Assembly (NCBI GenBank): GCA_965242535.1
Contig: OZ251458.1
Span: 4,154,001 to 4,218,000, forward strand
Length of the DNA stretch: 64,000 bases
From: VXRD01 sp965242535
GTDB taxonomy: Bacteria > Latescibacterota > UBA2968
Reading direction: 5' to 3'
Both the position numbers and the translations under genes were made by a program. Of the stretch, positions 41,156 to 49,654 are shown piece after piece. Position 1 is the stretch's first letter; each line of letters begins with the position of its first letter. The notes beneath the pieces are model-generated. The model worked only from the letters and a program-made list of their open reading frames with translations, did not search any database and was not told the origin of the DNA.

Positions 41156-41515
41156 ATGACCAACGACGTGCTAAAAATTAAAAATATGGCGTTTTACGCG
41201 TACCACGGCTTGTTTGAAGAAGAAGCCAAACTCGGCCAAAAATTTGAGGTCGATGTCGAGGTCTATGGCGATTTCAGGGGGTTTGCCCGCGAGAAGCTGC
41301 CGCAAACCGTGGATTATCCGCGCGTTTGTGCCTTGGTCGAACAGGTGGTGACGAGCGAGCGATTCGGCCTGATCGAAGCCTTGGCAGACCGCATCGCCGA
41401 AGTTTTGCAATCCGAATTGGGATTGGAAAAACTGCGGGTGCGCGTGCGAAAACCCAATCCACCGGTACCCGTCAATTTCGATGGCGTTGAAGTTGAGGTG
41501 TTGCGCGGAAGATGA
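41156..41515 (+). CDS. folB: Dihydroneopterin aldolase
   Basis: Enzyme of folate synthesis splitting dihydroneopterin to hydroxymethyl-dihydropterin. The 119 residues begin MTNDVLKIKNMAFYAYHGLF, with the active-site YHG, then EEEAKLGQKFEVDVEVY, Glu of FGLIEALADRIAE, and the Lys of VRVRKPNPPVP. ATG 41156 is preferred over TTG 41147. The next gene along, folK, encodes the following step; a MITE-like element lies between them. Confidence 0.92.
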   Translation: MTNDVLKIKNMAFYAYHGLFEEEAKLGQKFEVDVEVYGDFRGFAREKLPQTVDYPRVCALVEQVVTSERFGLIEALADRIAEVLQSELGLEKLRVRVRKPNPPVPVNFDGVEVEVLRGR

Positions 41516-41540
41516 GACGTAAGCGGCGAAGCGGAGACTA

Positions 41541-41704
41541 GGCCGTGTTGACATTTTAATTTTTTTTTGGTGGGACCGAGACAGAGAAATCCGAAGTAGC
41601 GACTGTCCCAGTTTCTCAAACCGAGCGCAATCCTGCCATAGATGCTCGATTTTTCCGATAAACCGCTCATTTCAGTTGCATGACTCGTAAATGTCAACAT
41701 AGCC
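41541..41704. mobile_element. MITE-like element B (164 bp)
   Basis: Inverted termini GGCYRTGTTGACATTT (41541-41556) and complement (41689-41704) enclose a non-coding AT-rich body. It separates folB from folK. No target duplication is obvious. The body may be a shrunken IS fragment. Only this copy is in the window. Confidence 0.6.
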
Positions 41705-41778
41705 CAATGACTGATAGCACTCCTCTTGTATCTTTTGGACGAGCTGCATTTTTTTGGCTTTTTGTGGCTAAATTTGAG

Positions 41779-42276
41779 ATGATCTACATCGGCATAGGCG
41801 CGAATTTGGGAAATAGAGAAAAGACGCTCCGGAATACAGTCGGCGTTCTGAACGCCCATCCCGAAATCGCTGTTGTCGCCGCTTCGGCGGTCTATGAAAC
41901 CGCGCCGGTCGGCGTGATCGATCAGCCGCGTTTTCTCAATGCGGTATTGCAAATTCGCACCCGACTTTCCGCACGAGAGTTGTTGAATGACCTGCTGGCG
42001 GTTGAGCGACAATTCGGTCGCACGCGCCGAACGCGATGGGGCCCGCGCACATTGGATTTGGATATTTTACTCTACGGCGATGCCGTCATTCATCAGCCGG
42101 GCTTGCATGTGCCACACCCACACTTGCACGAGCGCGCATTTGTTCTGATACCGCTTTGCGACCTCGGCCCACATCTCAAGCATCCGATCTTGCGGCAATC
42201 CATGCGCGTTTTAGCGGCGTCCTTGTGCGATTCGTCCGTGCGAAAAATCGAAGGTCTCAATTTGTTGAAAAAGTAA
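41779..42276 (+). CDS. folK: 2-amino-4-hydroxy-6-hydroxymethyldihydropteridine pyrophosphokinase
   Basis: Transfers pyrophosphate from ATP to the pterin made by FolB. The 165 residues start MIYIGIGANLGNREKTLRNT and contain the signature RWGPRTLDLDILLYGD near residues 87-102 with the Asp metal ligands. The GCCTTTTTGTGGCTAAA repeat module directly precedes its ATG 41779, with a TTTGAG spacer, so translation signals overlap repeat DNA. folB-folK order matches their consecutive steps. Confidence 0.94.
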   Translation: MIYIGIGANLGNREKTLRNTVGVLNAHPEIAVVAASAVYETAPVGVIDQPRFLNAVLQIRTRLSARELLNDLLAVERQFGRTRRTRWGPRTLDLDILLYGDAVIHQPGLHVPHPHLHERAFVLIPLCDLGPHLKHPILRQSMRVLAASLCDSSVRKIEGLNLLKK

Positions 42277-42375
42277 GACGGAAGAGGTAAGACAGAAGGC
42301 GTGAAAGGCGAAAGGCGGGACTGCGAGGCAAAGCTCATCACAGCGTCAGCAAGGGAAAAACCACGGATTACTCCC

Positions 42376-43536
42376 ATGACCAAAACCATCATCATGCCCA
42401 AATACGGGCTTCAGCAAGACGAGGGCACGGTTGTCGAATGGCGCGTCAAAGAGGGCGACCATGTCGATAAGGGCGATGTCCTGCTCGATTTGGAAACGGA
42501 CAAAGCCCTGTTTGAATACGAATCGCCCGAAAGCGGGTACGTCCGCAAACTCATGGCGCGAAACGGCGAATCGGTGCCCGTGCTCTCGGTGATCGCGCTG
42601 ATCACCGACGAGGCCGATGAAGCCATTGAACACACAGAGTCCTCGGAACAGGGCGCGAGCGACGCGGCGGAAATGACCGATGTGAGCCGAGAATCCGAAC
42701 CTGCGCGACGAGCGCCCGATCGGCGCGTCAAGCGGTCGCCCGCAGCGCGGCGGCGCGCCCGCGAGCTCCATATCGACCTCGCCACCATCGCGGGCACGGG
42801 GCCGGGCGGGCGCATCGCGTTGGCCGATGTCGAACGCGCAGCCTCTGCCGCGCCGAGTTCGAGCGCGCTGTCGCGCATGCGGCAGGCCATTGGCAAAACC
42901 ATGGCGTACAGCAAAAGCACCATTCCGCATTTTTACGTCGCCGCGGAAATCGACCTGACGGATGCGGAAATCTGGCGAAAAAATCTCGGGGAAACCGATG
43001 GCATCGCGCTCTCGGTGACCGACCTTTTTGTCAAAGCCGCCGCCGATGCCCTCACCCAATACCCGGCGCTCAATGCCAGCCTCGACGGCGAGACGGCAGT
43101 CATCGTACACGACAGCGTCAACATCGGCCTCGCCGTTGGCACAGACGATGGCCTCGTGGTGCCGGTCATCCCAAACGCGGACAAGGCATTTCTGACCGAT
43201 TTGGCAGACGAGCGCAGCCGGCGCGTCGCCGAAGCCCGGCAGGGCAAATTGCGCGGCGACGCCCGTGCCACATTCACGATCTCGAACCTGGGGATGTACG
43301 GCGTCTCATCTTTCACCGCCATCGTCAACCCGCCCGAAGCCGCGATTTTAGCCCTCGGCGCGGCCATCCCCCGCGTGGTTCCCCTCGGCGACGGTCTGAC
43401 CATCGGCATTCGCCGAATCGCCGAAGTCACCCTCTCTGCGGATCACCGCCTCGTCGATGGCGTGGTCGCGGCACAATTCCTCCAAGCACTCAAACGCAAT
43501 TTGGAAGATACCGACCAGTTGGAGCGGTGGTTGTGA
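42376..43536 (+). CDS. 2-oxoacid dehydrogenase E2 (lipoyl acyltransferase)
   Basis: The 386-residue dihydrolipoamide acyltransferase has a single lipoyl domain with the lipoylated Lys at 43 (DLETDKALFEYES), an acidic linker, a peripheral-subunit-binding domain (SPAARRRARELHIDLATIAG), and a catalytic CoA-transferase domain with HRLVDG near residue 357 (DHRLVDGVVAAQF). Substrate (pyruvate, 2-oxoglutarate or branched-chain acids) cannot be read. No E1 or E3 gene is adjacent. ATG 42376 is used. It ends beside a GGGAGAC heptamer run. Confidence 0.92.
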   Translation: MTKTIIMPKYGLQQDEGTVVEWRVKEGDHVDKGDVLLDLETDKALFEYESPESGYVRKLMARNGESVPVLSVIALITDEADEAIEHTESSEQGASDAAEMTDVSRESEPARRAPDRRVKRSPAARRRARELHIDLATIAGTGPGGRIALADVERAASAAPSSSALSRMRQAIGKTMAYSKSTIPHFYVAAEIDLTDAEIWRKNLGETDGIALSVTDLFVKAAADALTQYPALNASLDGETAVIVHDSVNIGLAVGTDDGLVVPVIPNADKAFLTDLADERSRRVAEARQGKLRGDARATFTISNLGMYGVSSFTAIVNPPEAAILALGAAIPRVVPLGDGLTIGIRRIAEVTLSADHRLVDGVVAAQFLQALKRNLEDTDQLERWL

Positions 43537-43549
43537 GAGGGAGAGGCGA

Positions 43550-43625
43550 GAGGGGAGAGGCGGGGAGACGGGAGACGGGAGAAGTAAGAGGTAAGAGGCG
43601 AGAGGCGAGAGGTGAGAACGAGAAG
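43550..43625. repeat. GGGAGAC / GAGAGGCGAGAGG repeat run
   Basis: Low-complexity purine run made of GAGAGGC and GGGAGAC units (complement of CCCGTCT) between the E2 gene and the next membrane-protein gene. Confidence 0.8.
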
Positions 43626-43689
43626 CAACCACAGATGGACAATGCCGGAGTTCAGCGATTTTTATGAGATGTGAGATCGGAGCGAGCGA

Positions 43690-45642
43690 ATGGCGATTCG
43701 GGAAGAACGAGCGCGGGACGTGCCCGTTCGGCGAGCGGTGACTGGGCGATCCATTGTGATCGGGGCGATGTGCGCGGGGTTTTTGGGGTGGGGCGGACAT
43801 TTTACGCGGCATATTGCCCATACGACAAAGATGGCGCAGGATCATTTGCCGTGGGGGGCGGTGGTGCCGTTTTTGTTGATTGCGGTCATCTTGAATAAGG
43901 CGCTGGAGAAGGCGCGTCCACAGTGGGTTTTGCGCCCGTCGGAATTGCTGGTCATTTTCAGTATGGGCCTGGTGGCGTCGGCATTGCCGAGCTATTTTAT
44001 GGGGCATTTGATCGCCAATGTGTCCGCGCCGTTTTATTTTGCGAATACGGAGAACCGATGGGCGGAAGACCTGCATCCGCATTTGCCGGATTGGGCGGTC
44101 GTGACCGACGTGACGGTTGCGCGGTGGTTTTTCGAGGGGTTGCCCGCAGGTGTCGATATTCCCTGGGGGGTGTGGATAACGCCGATGATCTGGCGCCTGA
44201 GTCTGGTGTTTATGATCGGGGTGTTCGGGTTTTGTGCGGTTTCCACGATGCGGAAGCAGTGGGTAGAGCACGAGCGGTTGACCTTTCCGTTGATGACGTT
44301 GCCGCTGGAACTGGTCAACCGGAGGCCGCGTGGGTTTTGGCCGGTGGGCATGATGAACCGGCCCGTGTTCTGGTGGGGGTTCGCGCTGGCGTCGTTTCCC
44401 ATTTACTGGAATATGATCGGCTATTTTCAGCCGCTGTTTCCCACGATTCCGCGCGATTTGGGGCTGATGGAATTCGGTCGGTATTTCCCGCCGATTCACA
44501 CGCGGTTTTATCCGGTGATCATCGGGGTGTCGTATTTTATGGATTTGGATGTGTCGTTCAGCATCATCGCGTTTCACCTCTTGTTGACGTTCGAGATGGG
44601 GATGTTCAACCGCTTGGGCATCGAGATAGGCCCGACCCACGTGTGGCCTGCGTCGGAGTTTGAAAATTGGCAGGGGTTTGGCGCGCTGTGCGTGCTGGTG
44701 CCGTGGAGTTTGTGGATGGCGCGGGCGCATTTGAAGCAGGTGTTTCGCAAGGCCGTGTTCGATGCGCGAGATGTCGATGATTCGGGCGAGTTGCTGTCTT
44801 ATCGCGCGGCCCTCGGCGGGTTGCTCGCGAGCGGGGCGTTTATTTTGGGCTGGTGCGTGGCGTCGGGCATGGCGGTTTTCGTGGCCCTCACTTTTTTGGG
44901 ACTCGTGGTGGTGATCTGGTTGGGCATTACGCGCGTTTGCGTGGAGGGCGGGCTGATCAGCAGCCGGATGATTCAGGGACAATTCGTCGCGTACCACCTG
45001 CTGGGGCCCGTGAATATTTCGCCGTCCGGGATGGCGGCGTTCGCGCTGACCGAGACGTGGCACCACGATATCAAGACGATTTTGATGGCGAATTTGGGCA
45101 ATGCCACGCGGCTTTACGACAGCATGCGACACGAGCGCGCACGCTTGGTCATCGCTTTGGGATTGGCGATGGGGGTGGTGATAACGAGCAGTGCGTATTA
45201 TCAAATTTCGTCGAGCTATGCGACGGGCGCGTTTAATTACGGCGGGATTTATGGCCCTTATGTGCAGAATACGTACGATACGATTGCCGCGCATATCCGA
45301 GACCCCTTCGCACTGAAACGCGAGCGCGTGTCGATCGCGCTGCTCGGGATGGCGACCACTGGGGCGATGCTGGCCTTGCGCTACGCATGGCCCCGATGGC
45401 CGTTGCATCCGATTGGCTTTGCCGCGGTGACGGCGTATCCGGTCAATCGCATCGCGTTTTCGATCTTTTTTGCGTGGTTTGCCAAGTTCGTCATTTTGCG
45501 CGCGGGCGGAATCGACTTGTACCGCAAAGCGTCGCCCTTTTTCCTGGGGCTTATGGTGGGCTATTTCACGGGTGTGTTTGCGTCGTTTTTGATAGATTGT
45601 ATCTGGTTCCCGGGCCAAGGTCATTCGCTGGCGTTGTATTGA
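43690..45642 (+). CDS. Large integral membrane protein (DUF6785-like)
   Basis: The 650-residue polytopic protein has about 12 hydrophobic segments. It starts VRRAVTGRSIVIGAMCAGFL near residue 13, has PSELLVIFSMGLVASALPSY, and the repeated long loops ending WPRWPLHPIGFAAVTAYPVN. Proteins of this type (DUF6784/6785 group, with similarity to oligopeptide or sugar transporters) are recurrent in Planctomycetes, Lentisphaerae and Latescibacteria-type genomes and usually lie in carbohydrate-degradation contexts. Transport function is inferred. ATG 43690. Confidence 0.8.
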   Translation: MAIREERARDVPVRRAVTGRSIVIGAMCAGFLGWGGHFTRHIAHTTKMAQDHLPWGAVVPFLLIAVILNKALEKARPQWVLRPSELLVIFSMGLVASALPSYFMGHLIANVSAPFYFANTENRWAEDLHPHLPDWAVVTDVTVARWFFEGLPAGVDIPWGVWITPMIWRLSLVFMIGVFGFCAVSTMRKQWVEHERLTFPLMTLPLELVNRRPRGFWPVGMMNRPVFWWGFALASFPIYWNMIGYFQPLFPTIPRDLGLMEFGRYFPPIHTRFYPVIIGVSYFMDLDVSFSIIAFHLLLTFEMGMFNRLGIEIGPTHVWPASEFENWQGFGALCVLVPWSLWMARAHLKQVFRKAVFDARDVDDSGELLSYRAALGGLLASGAFILGWCVASGMAVFVALTFLGLVVVIWLGITRVCVEGGLISSRMIQGQFVAYHLLGPVNISPSGMAAFALTETWHHDIKTILMANLGNATRLYDSMRHERARLVIALGLAMGVVITSSAYYQISSSYATGAFNYGGIYGPYVQNTYDTIAAHIRDPFALKRERVSIALLGMATTGAMLALRYAWPRWPLHPIGFAAVTAYPVNRIAFSIFFAWFAKFVILRAGGIDLYRKASPFFLGLMVGYFTGVFASFLIDCIWFPGQGHSLALY

Positions 45643-46116
45643 GGATAAAATTTTGTATGAACTTTACTCGGCATGCCCTCAATACTCTGTAAATTAAGTT
45701 ATTCTCAATTTTGATACGCACAAATCAGCACCGACATGGTCGCTTTTCTAACAACCTTGGTCCTACAGCATCGTGGGTTGCCTTTGATGCGTTGGCTTAC
45801 GCCTGTGCCTACGGCGTGCGGCGACCTACTTTTTTTCAACAGCAAAAAAAAGTAGGCAAAAAATGCCGCTCTCATGCGCCGAGGGGCTAGGCACAGCGCG
45901 AGCGGGGTACAACTGCCCCAGCAGTTCAATCGCTTTTGTAGCAGAACAACATGAGCCGGCCTGCAAAGGGGGTTGCAAGATGAATATTGGTTGCGAAACG
46001 GACTTGCGCGCTGTGCCCGATGGCTTTCATTGATGGGCTTTTGGGATGGCATGTTTGGCAAGGGCTTATTTGATGTACGGCATCAAAACCATTGACAACC
46101 GACGAAAGGCACAAAG
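45643..46116. repeat. Gene-free region with IS-end motif and dispersed repeat C copy 2
   Basis: Contains TACTCTGTAAATTA (45684-45697), matching the putative IS630 end at 23207, and the second repeat C copy (45759-46069). No gene is supported. Confidence 0.8.
45759..46069. repeat. Dispersed repeat C, copy 2 (311 bp)
   Basis: Same family as 33845-34155. The AGCGGGGTACAACTGCCCCAG module is displaced to about 45901-45925, after CACAGCGCG. It ends 48 bp before a small hypothetical gene. Confidence 0.85.
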
Positions 46117-46347
46117 ATGGATTTGAGTTTTAAGCCCGAACTTTTTGAAAAAAGGGTCGATCCCAAAACCGGAAATATTCTCTTTTTTCGGCGCGATATG
46201 CGCGGCATATCCGACCAAGTGATCGAAGGCGATGGTTTTACGGTTGAATTTAAGGACGATCAGGTTTATGTGATCGATATCTTCAACGCCGAAAGGGTGA
46301 TGGGGAATCTCTTGAAAACCGTCCCGACAGAAGGAGTTGTTCGATAA
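46117..46347 (+). CDS. Small hypothetical protein (76 aa)
   Basis: Starts at ATG 46117 after AAAGGCACAAAG. A beta-rich sequence: MDLSFKPELFEKRVDPKTGN, then DGFTVEFKDDQVYVIDIFNA near the C-terminus. It faintly resembles DUF2283-like proteins, but I cannot assign it. It could be a partner of the following small gene. Confidence 0.45.
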   Translation: MDLSFKPELFEKRVDPKTGNILFFRRDMRGISDQVIEGDGFTVEFKDDQVYVIDIFNAERVMGNLLKTVPTEGVVR

Positions 46348-46421
46348 AGTGGACAACCTGTCGGCGCGTGCCGTATCTTTGTGCGGCGCGCATCCACGCA
46401 TAACCCATGGGGAATCCGAAA

Positions 46422-46712
46422 ATGTCCGAAACGCGACAAAGACAAAAATTGCTTTTTCTCTATCTCGGCAATTCTAGCCCGGAGAGCGAAGTCGTCGCGT
46501 GGTCGCTTTACGACGGCGCGACTGACGAAACATTTGAAGCCGCAGGCGAACGTGCCGAGCCGCCCTACGCATCTGTGCTCGATGCCATGCGCGATGGCTG
46601 GCGCGTCATCCAAGTGCCCGCGCTCAAAACCCCGCAGGTGGGTCGAGAATACGAAAATGACTATCTCGACTTTGAATTTGTCCTGGAAAAAATGGAGGAG
46701 ATAAATGGATAA
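46422..46712 (+). CDS. Small hypothetical protein (96 aa) coupled to PhyH gene
   Basis: Starts at ATG 46422 (MSETRQRQKLLFLYLG); an upstream ATG 46407 is possible but without a ribosome site. The product has a strand-helix pattern and an acidic C-terminus. Its end overlaps the start of the PhyH gene by 8 bp, and GGAGGAGATAA within it is the PhyH ribosome site, implying translational coupling. No family is recognised; it may help the dioxygenase. Confidence 0.6.
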   Translation: MSETRQRQKLLFLYLGNSSPESEVVAWSLYDGATDETFEAAGERAEPPYASVLDAMRDGWRVIQVPALKTPQVGREYENDYLDFEFVLEKMEEING

Positions 46713-47535
46713 AAATCTCTTGCTCACATCGGTTGAAATGGCCCAATTTGCGAGCACGGGTTTTCTGCGGTTTGACGAGCTCGTTCCGCGAGAACTCTGC
46801 AAAGCCGCGCACGAGGAGATGAGCGCGGGCGAGCTCAGACGCCGCGCGCCGATGGGCGCGCCCTTTGGCGAGGTTTGGCCCGACGAAGCCATTGGCAGGG
46901 TTTTCCGCCTGCCCAAAGTGGCGGCGATTATCCACAGCTTGGTGGGCCCCAATCCGCGATACGACCACCACGCGGCGCACCTCACGCCTGCGAATAGCCG
47001 CAAGGGAGCGAATTTGCACCAAGATGCCGAATACGATATCCGCGATCGGCATTTCGACATCCAAATTTCGTTCTTCCCCGAAGACACGCCGCTCGAAAGC
47101 GGGGGCACGCTGTTCGTGCCCGGCACGCAATTTCGCAGGGTTCACGAAGCCGAGATCAAACGCTATCAAAACGTCGTCGGGCAGGTGCAGGCGGTCTGCG
47201 AAGCCGGGACGATGTTTTTTTGGCACACCAATATCTGGCATTCGGCCCGCAGCAATTTTACCGATAGGGACCGCTACATGTTCAAGCTGCGCCTCAATCC
47301 CACGGTTCGCCAACAACGCCTGTGGAATACGGACGATTTGGACAGCCCCGAAGTCGCCCAAGCCCTCAATCGGAAAATCCCATGGCACGGGCAACGCCAC
47401 CGCATCGAACTGATGAATCGCATCAAATTCTGGCGGTTCCTCACCGGGGATCCCGCGTTTGATATGGCGCTTTGGTGGGGGCGCGTTGAAAACACGCCGG
47501 ATATCATTCACCCCGAACAGCGAGTCGGCGCGTAA
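46705..47535 (+). CDS. Phytanoyl-CoA dioxygenase (PhyH) family protein
   Basis: Fe(II)/2-oxoglutarate dioxygenase of 276 residues. The facial triad is readable: LHQDAEYD (His and Asp) near residue 110-117 and WHSARSN (second His) near 182-188, followed by RDRYMFKLRLNP for 2-oxoglutarate binding. Family members hydroxylate diverse small substrates, and numerous paralogues occur in Latescibacteria-like genomes. It is the first gene of a PhyH-isomerase-dehydrogenase trio. The substrate is unknown. Confidence 0.9.
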   Translation: MDKNLLLTSVEMAQFASTGFLRFDELVPRELCKAAHEEMSAGELRRRAPMGAPFGEVWPDEAIGRVFRLPKVAAIIHSLVGPNPRYDHHAAHLTPANSRKGANLHQDAEYDIRDRHFDIQISFFPEDTPLESGGTLFVPGTQFRRVHEAEIKRYQNVVGQVQAVCEAGTMFFWHTNIWHSARSNFTDRDRYMFKLRLNPTVRQQRLWNTDDLDSPEVAQALNRKIPWHGQRHRIELMNRIKFWRFLTGDPAFDMALWWGRVENTPDIIHPEQRVGA

Positions 47536-47551
47536 ATCGAGGGAGATTATC

Positions 47552-48439
47552 ATGCACTTGTCGATGCACAACTGGATGCGCTCGGAACCCCTCGAGGTCA
47601 CGCTTGGGCGGTTGGCAAAATTTGGGTATGAGAGCATCGAACTCAGCGGCGAACCCGACCGTTGCGATACCGCAGACGTCCGCGCCTTGTTGAACAAATA
47701 CGATATCCGCTGCTGGGGGGCGGTCACGCTGATGATGGGCGACCGCAATATGCTCGCCAAAGACGAGGCGATTCGCGCCCGATCCGTGCAGTACGTCAAA
47801 GACTGCGTCACGATGGTCAAAGAACTCGAAGGGTACGAACTGACGGTGGTGCCGGCCACGGTGGGCAAGATCGAACCGGATTCCACGCCCGAGAACGAAT
47901 GGGAATGGGCGGTTGCGGGCATGCGGGAAGTCTATGATCATTCCGAGCGGGAAGGCGTGCGCCTCGCCCTTGAACCCATCAATCGCTTCGAGACGTATTT
48001 TATCACGCGAGGCGCCCAAGCCCTCGCGCTGGCCGAGGCGACAGGGCCCCATTGCGGCGTGTGTTTAGACGCTTTTCACATCAATATCGAGGAGGCCGAT
48101 CCCCATCGCGCCATTCGAGAGGCGGGCGACCGCTTGGTGGATTTTCACGTGGCCGACAACAACCGCATGGCGTGTGGCATGGGCAACTGGGATTGGGCGA
48201 AATTGATCGCAACGCTGAAAGAGGTGGGCTACGATGGCGCGCTCACGGTCGAATTTGTCGCGCCCATTGACCGAACGCCCGCCAATGAATACCCCAATGC
48301 GGTCGAGACCGATCCGGTGGATATCACGCCCGAGGAGTTGAAGTTTATTCAAGATCACGGCAGCAGCCTTTTGAGCGAGGAATTTTATGCGTTTCTCGTC
48401 CAAAAGACCGCAGAGACTCTGTTGCCGCTGATCGCGTAA
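47552..48439 (+). CDS. Sugar phosphate isomerase/epimerase (TIM barrel, AP endonuclease-2-like)
   Basis: The 295-residue xylose-isomerase-like TIM barrel starts at ATG 47552 (MHLSMHNWMRSEPLEVTLGR). Metal ligands characteristic of D-psicose/tagatose 3-epimerase-like proteins are visible: Glu in VRLALEPINRFE, Asp/His in VCLDAFHINIEE, His in VDFHVADNNR, and Glu in GALTVEFVAP. It is 16 bp after the PhyH gene and 59 bp before the dehydrogenase, suggesting joint catabolism of a polyol or sugar derivative. Confidence 0.9.
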   Translation: MHLSMHNWMRSEPLEVTLGRLAKFGYESIELSGEPDRCDTADVRALLNKYDIRCWGAVTLMMGDRNMLAKDEAIRARSVQYVKDCVTMVKELEGYELTVVPATVGKIEPDSTPENEWEWAVAGMREVYDHSEREGVRLALEPINRFETYFITRGAQALALAEATGPHCGVCLDAFHINIEEADPHRAIREAGDRLVDFHVADNNRMACGMGNWDWAKLIATLKEVGYDGALTVEFVAPIDRTPANEYPNAVETDPVDITPEELKFIQDHGSSLLSEEFYAFLVQKTAETLLPLIA

Positions 48440-48498
48440 ATAGCATGGACGTGACTGGGCGTGTCGGTCGTTACAGGATGGATAGCGAAAGGCAGGAT

Positions 48499-49491
48499 AT
48501 GGCACAAAAAATTCTCGTTATGAACAATCTCCAAAATCCCGAGTTTGAATCCGAAGCGCGGGCAAAGGCTCTCGATAGGTTGCGCGAATACGCCGAGGTC
48601 GCGTTTTATACCGCGTCCGAACTGACAGCCGAACACGCGGAGGGCACGGTGGGCGTTTTGGCGGATTCCGTCGTTTTCACGCCCCAGTTCTACGCCGCAG
48701 CGCGCGATTTGCGGATCGTGGCTCGCTGGGGGGTAGGGTTTGAAAAAGTGGATGTGCCGCGCGCGACCGATTGCGGCGTTCTCGTCACGGTCTCGCCCGT
48801 CCACATGGTCACGGTTGCCGAATACGCCATCGCCCAATGGATGGCGACCCTCAAACGCGCCTATACGCTGAACCGAAACAGCCATGCGGGCGATTTTCGG
48901 ATCATCAAGACGTATGAGGCCCAAGGCTCGACTTTGGGGATTTGGGGCCTCGGGCGAATCGGTCAGGCCATGGCCGCGCGCGCGCGGCCGCTCCTCGGGG
49001 ATTCGGGCCGGTTGCTCGTTTGCGATATCCGCCCGGATATCCATGACCTCGCGGCGCGATACCGTGCCGAGGTGGTCGATGATCCCCGCGAGCTCTTTGA
49101 AGCGTGCGATGCCATTTCGCTCCATCTTTCCGGCGATGAGACGGTCGTCACCTACGATTTGCTCTGCGCGATGAAGCCCCATGCGTCGCTCATCAATCCC
49201 TCGCGCGGCAATTTGGTGGATGACGAAGCCGTGAACCGCGCGATCAAAGAAGGACGCCTGTATTATTACGTGGTGGATGATCCCGTCAATCAGACCCGCG
49301 CGATTCACAAAGATCACCCCCGCATTATCTGCACCAATCACAACGCGGGCATTTCCGTCGAATCGGCGATTCGCCTCGACGAGTGTTGCGCGGAACAGAT
49401 CATCGCCGCACTTGAAGGTCGCATCCCCGATCATATGCTCAATCCCGACGTGCTTGATCATCCGCGCGTTCGGGGCTTTCTCAATGGGTGA
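48499..49491 (+). CDS. D-3-phosphoglycerate dehydrogenase-like 2-hydroxyacid dehydrogenase
   Basis: The 330-residue NAD-dependent dehydrogenase starts at ATG 48499 with AAAGGCAGGAT upstream (48478 is an alternative). Motifs: ARWGVGFEKVDVPRA in the substrate domain, the dinucleotide loop LGIWGLGRIGQAMAAR, and INPSRGNLVDDEAV with NHNAGIS near the C-terminus. His is expected in the catalytic position; here TNHNAGIS supplies it. It is the last gene of the PhyH trio and is followed by a strong terminator. Confidence 0.9.
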   Translation: MAQKILVMNNLQNPEFESEARAKALDRLREYAEVAFYTASELTAEHAEGTVGVLADSVVFTPQFYAAARDLRIVARWGVGFEKVDVPRATDCGVLVTVSPVHMVTVAEYAIAQWMATLKRAYTLNRNSHAGDFRIIKTYEAQGSTLGIWGLGRIGQAMAARARPLLGDSGRLLVCDIRPDIHDLAARYRAEVVDDPRELFEACDAISLHLSGDETVVTYDLLCAMKPHASLINPSRGNLVDDEAVNRAIKEGRLYYYVVDDPVNQTRAIHKDHPRIICTNHNAGISVESAIRLDECCAEQIIAALEGRIPDHMLNPDVLDHPRVRGFLNG

Positions 49492-49522
49492 CGCACTTCT
49501 GACAAGTGATCGGGCAAAAAAT

Positions 49523-49547
49523 AAACGCGCTACAAAGCGCGTTTTTT
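49523..49547 (+). terminator. Intrinsic terminator after the PhyH trio
   Basis: AACGCGC pairs with GCGCGTT over TACAAA, followed by a T-run (TTTTTT). Confidence 0.85.
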
Positions 49548-49622
49548 CGTCGAGTCGAGATCCGATATTTTTTGGTCGACGAGCAGAACGAGAGTCACCG
49601 AACCGTTTTTCCTTTTAACTAC

Positions 49623-49654
49623 AAAAGCCGACGTTTGCGCGTCGGCTTTTTTTA
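49623..49654. terminator. Bidirectional terminator AAAAGCCGACG, second copy
   Basis: AAAAGCCGACG (49623-49633) pairs with CGTCGGCTTTT (49640-49650) over TTTGCG. The T/A tracts on both sides fit convergent genes; the minus-strand peptidase gene ends within it at 49652. Identical stem and loop to 30327-30354. Confidence 0.85.

Noticed and set aside
43348..45624. A 758-codon open frame on the minus strand
   Set aside because: Antisense to the E2 and DUF6785-like genes; composition rich in Arg, His and Gln and no domain; the plus-strand proteins are clearly real.
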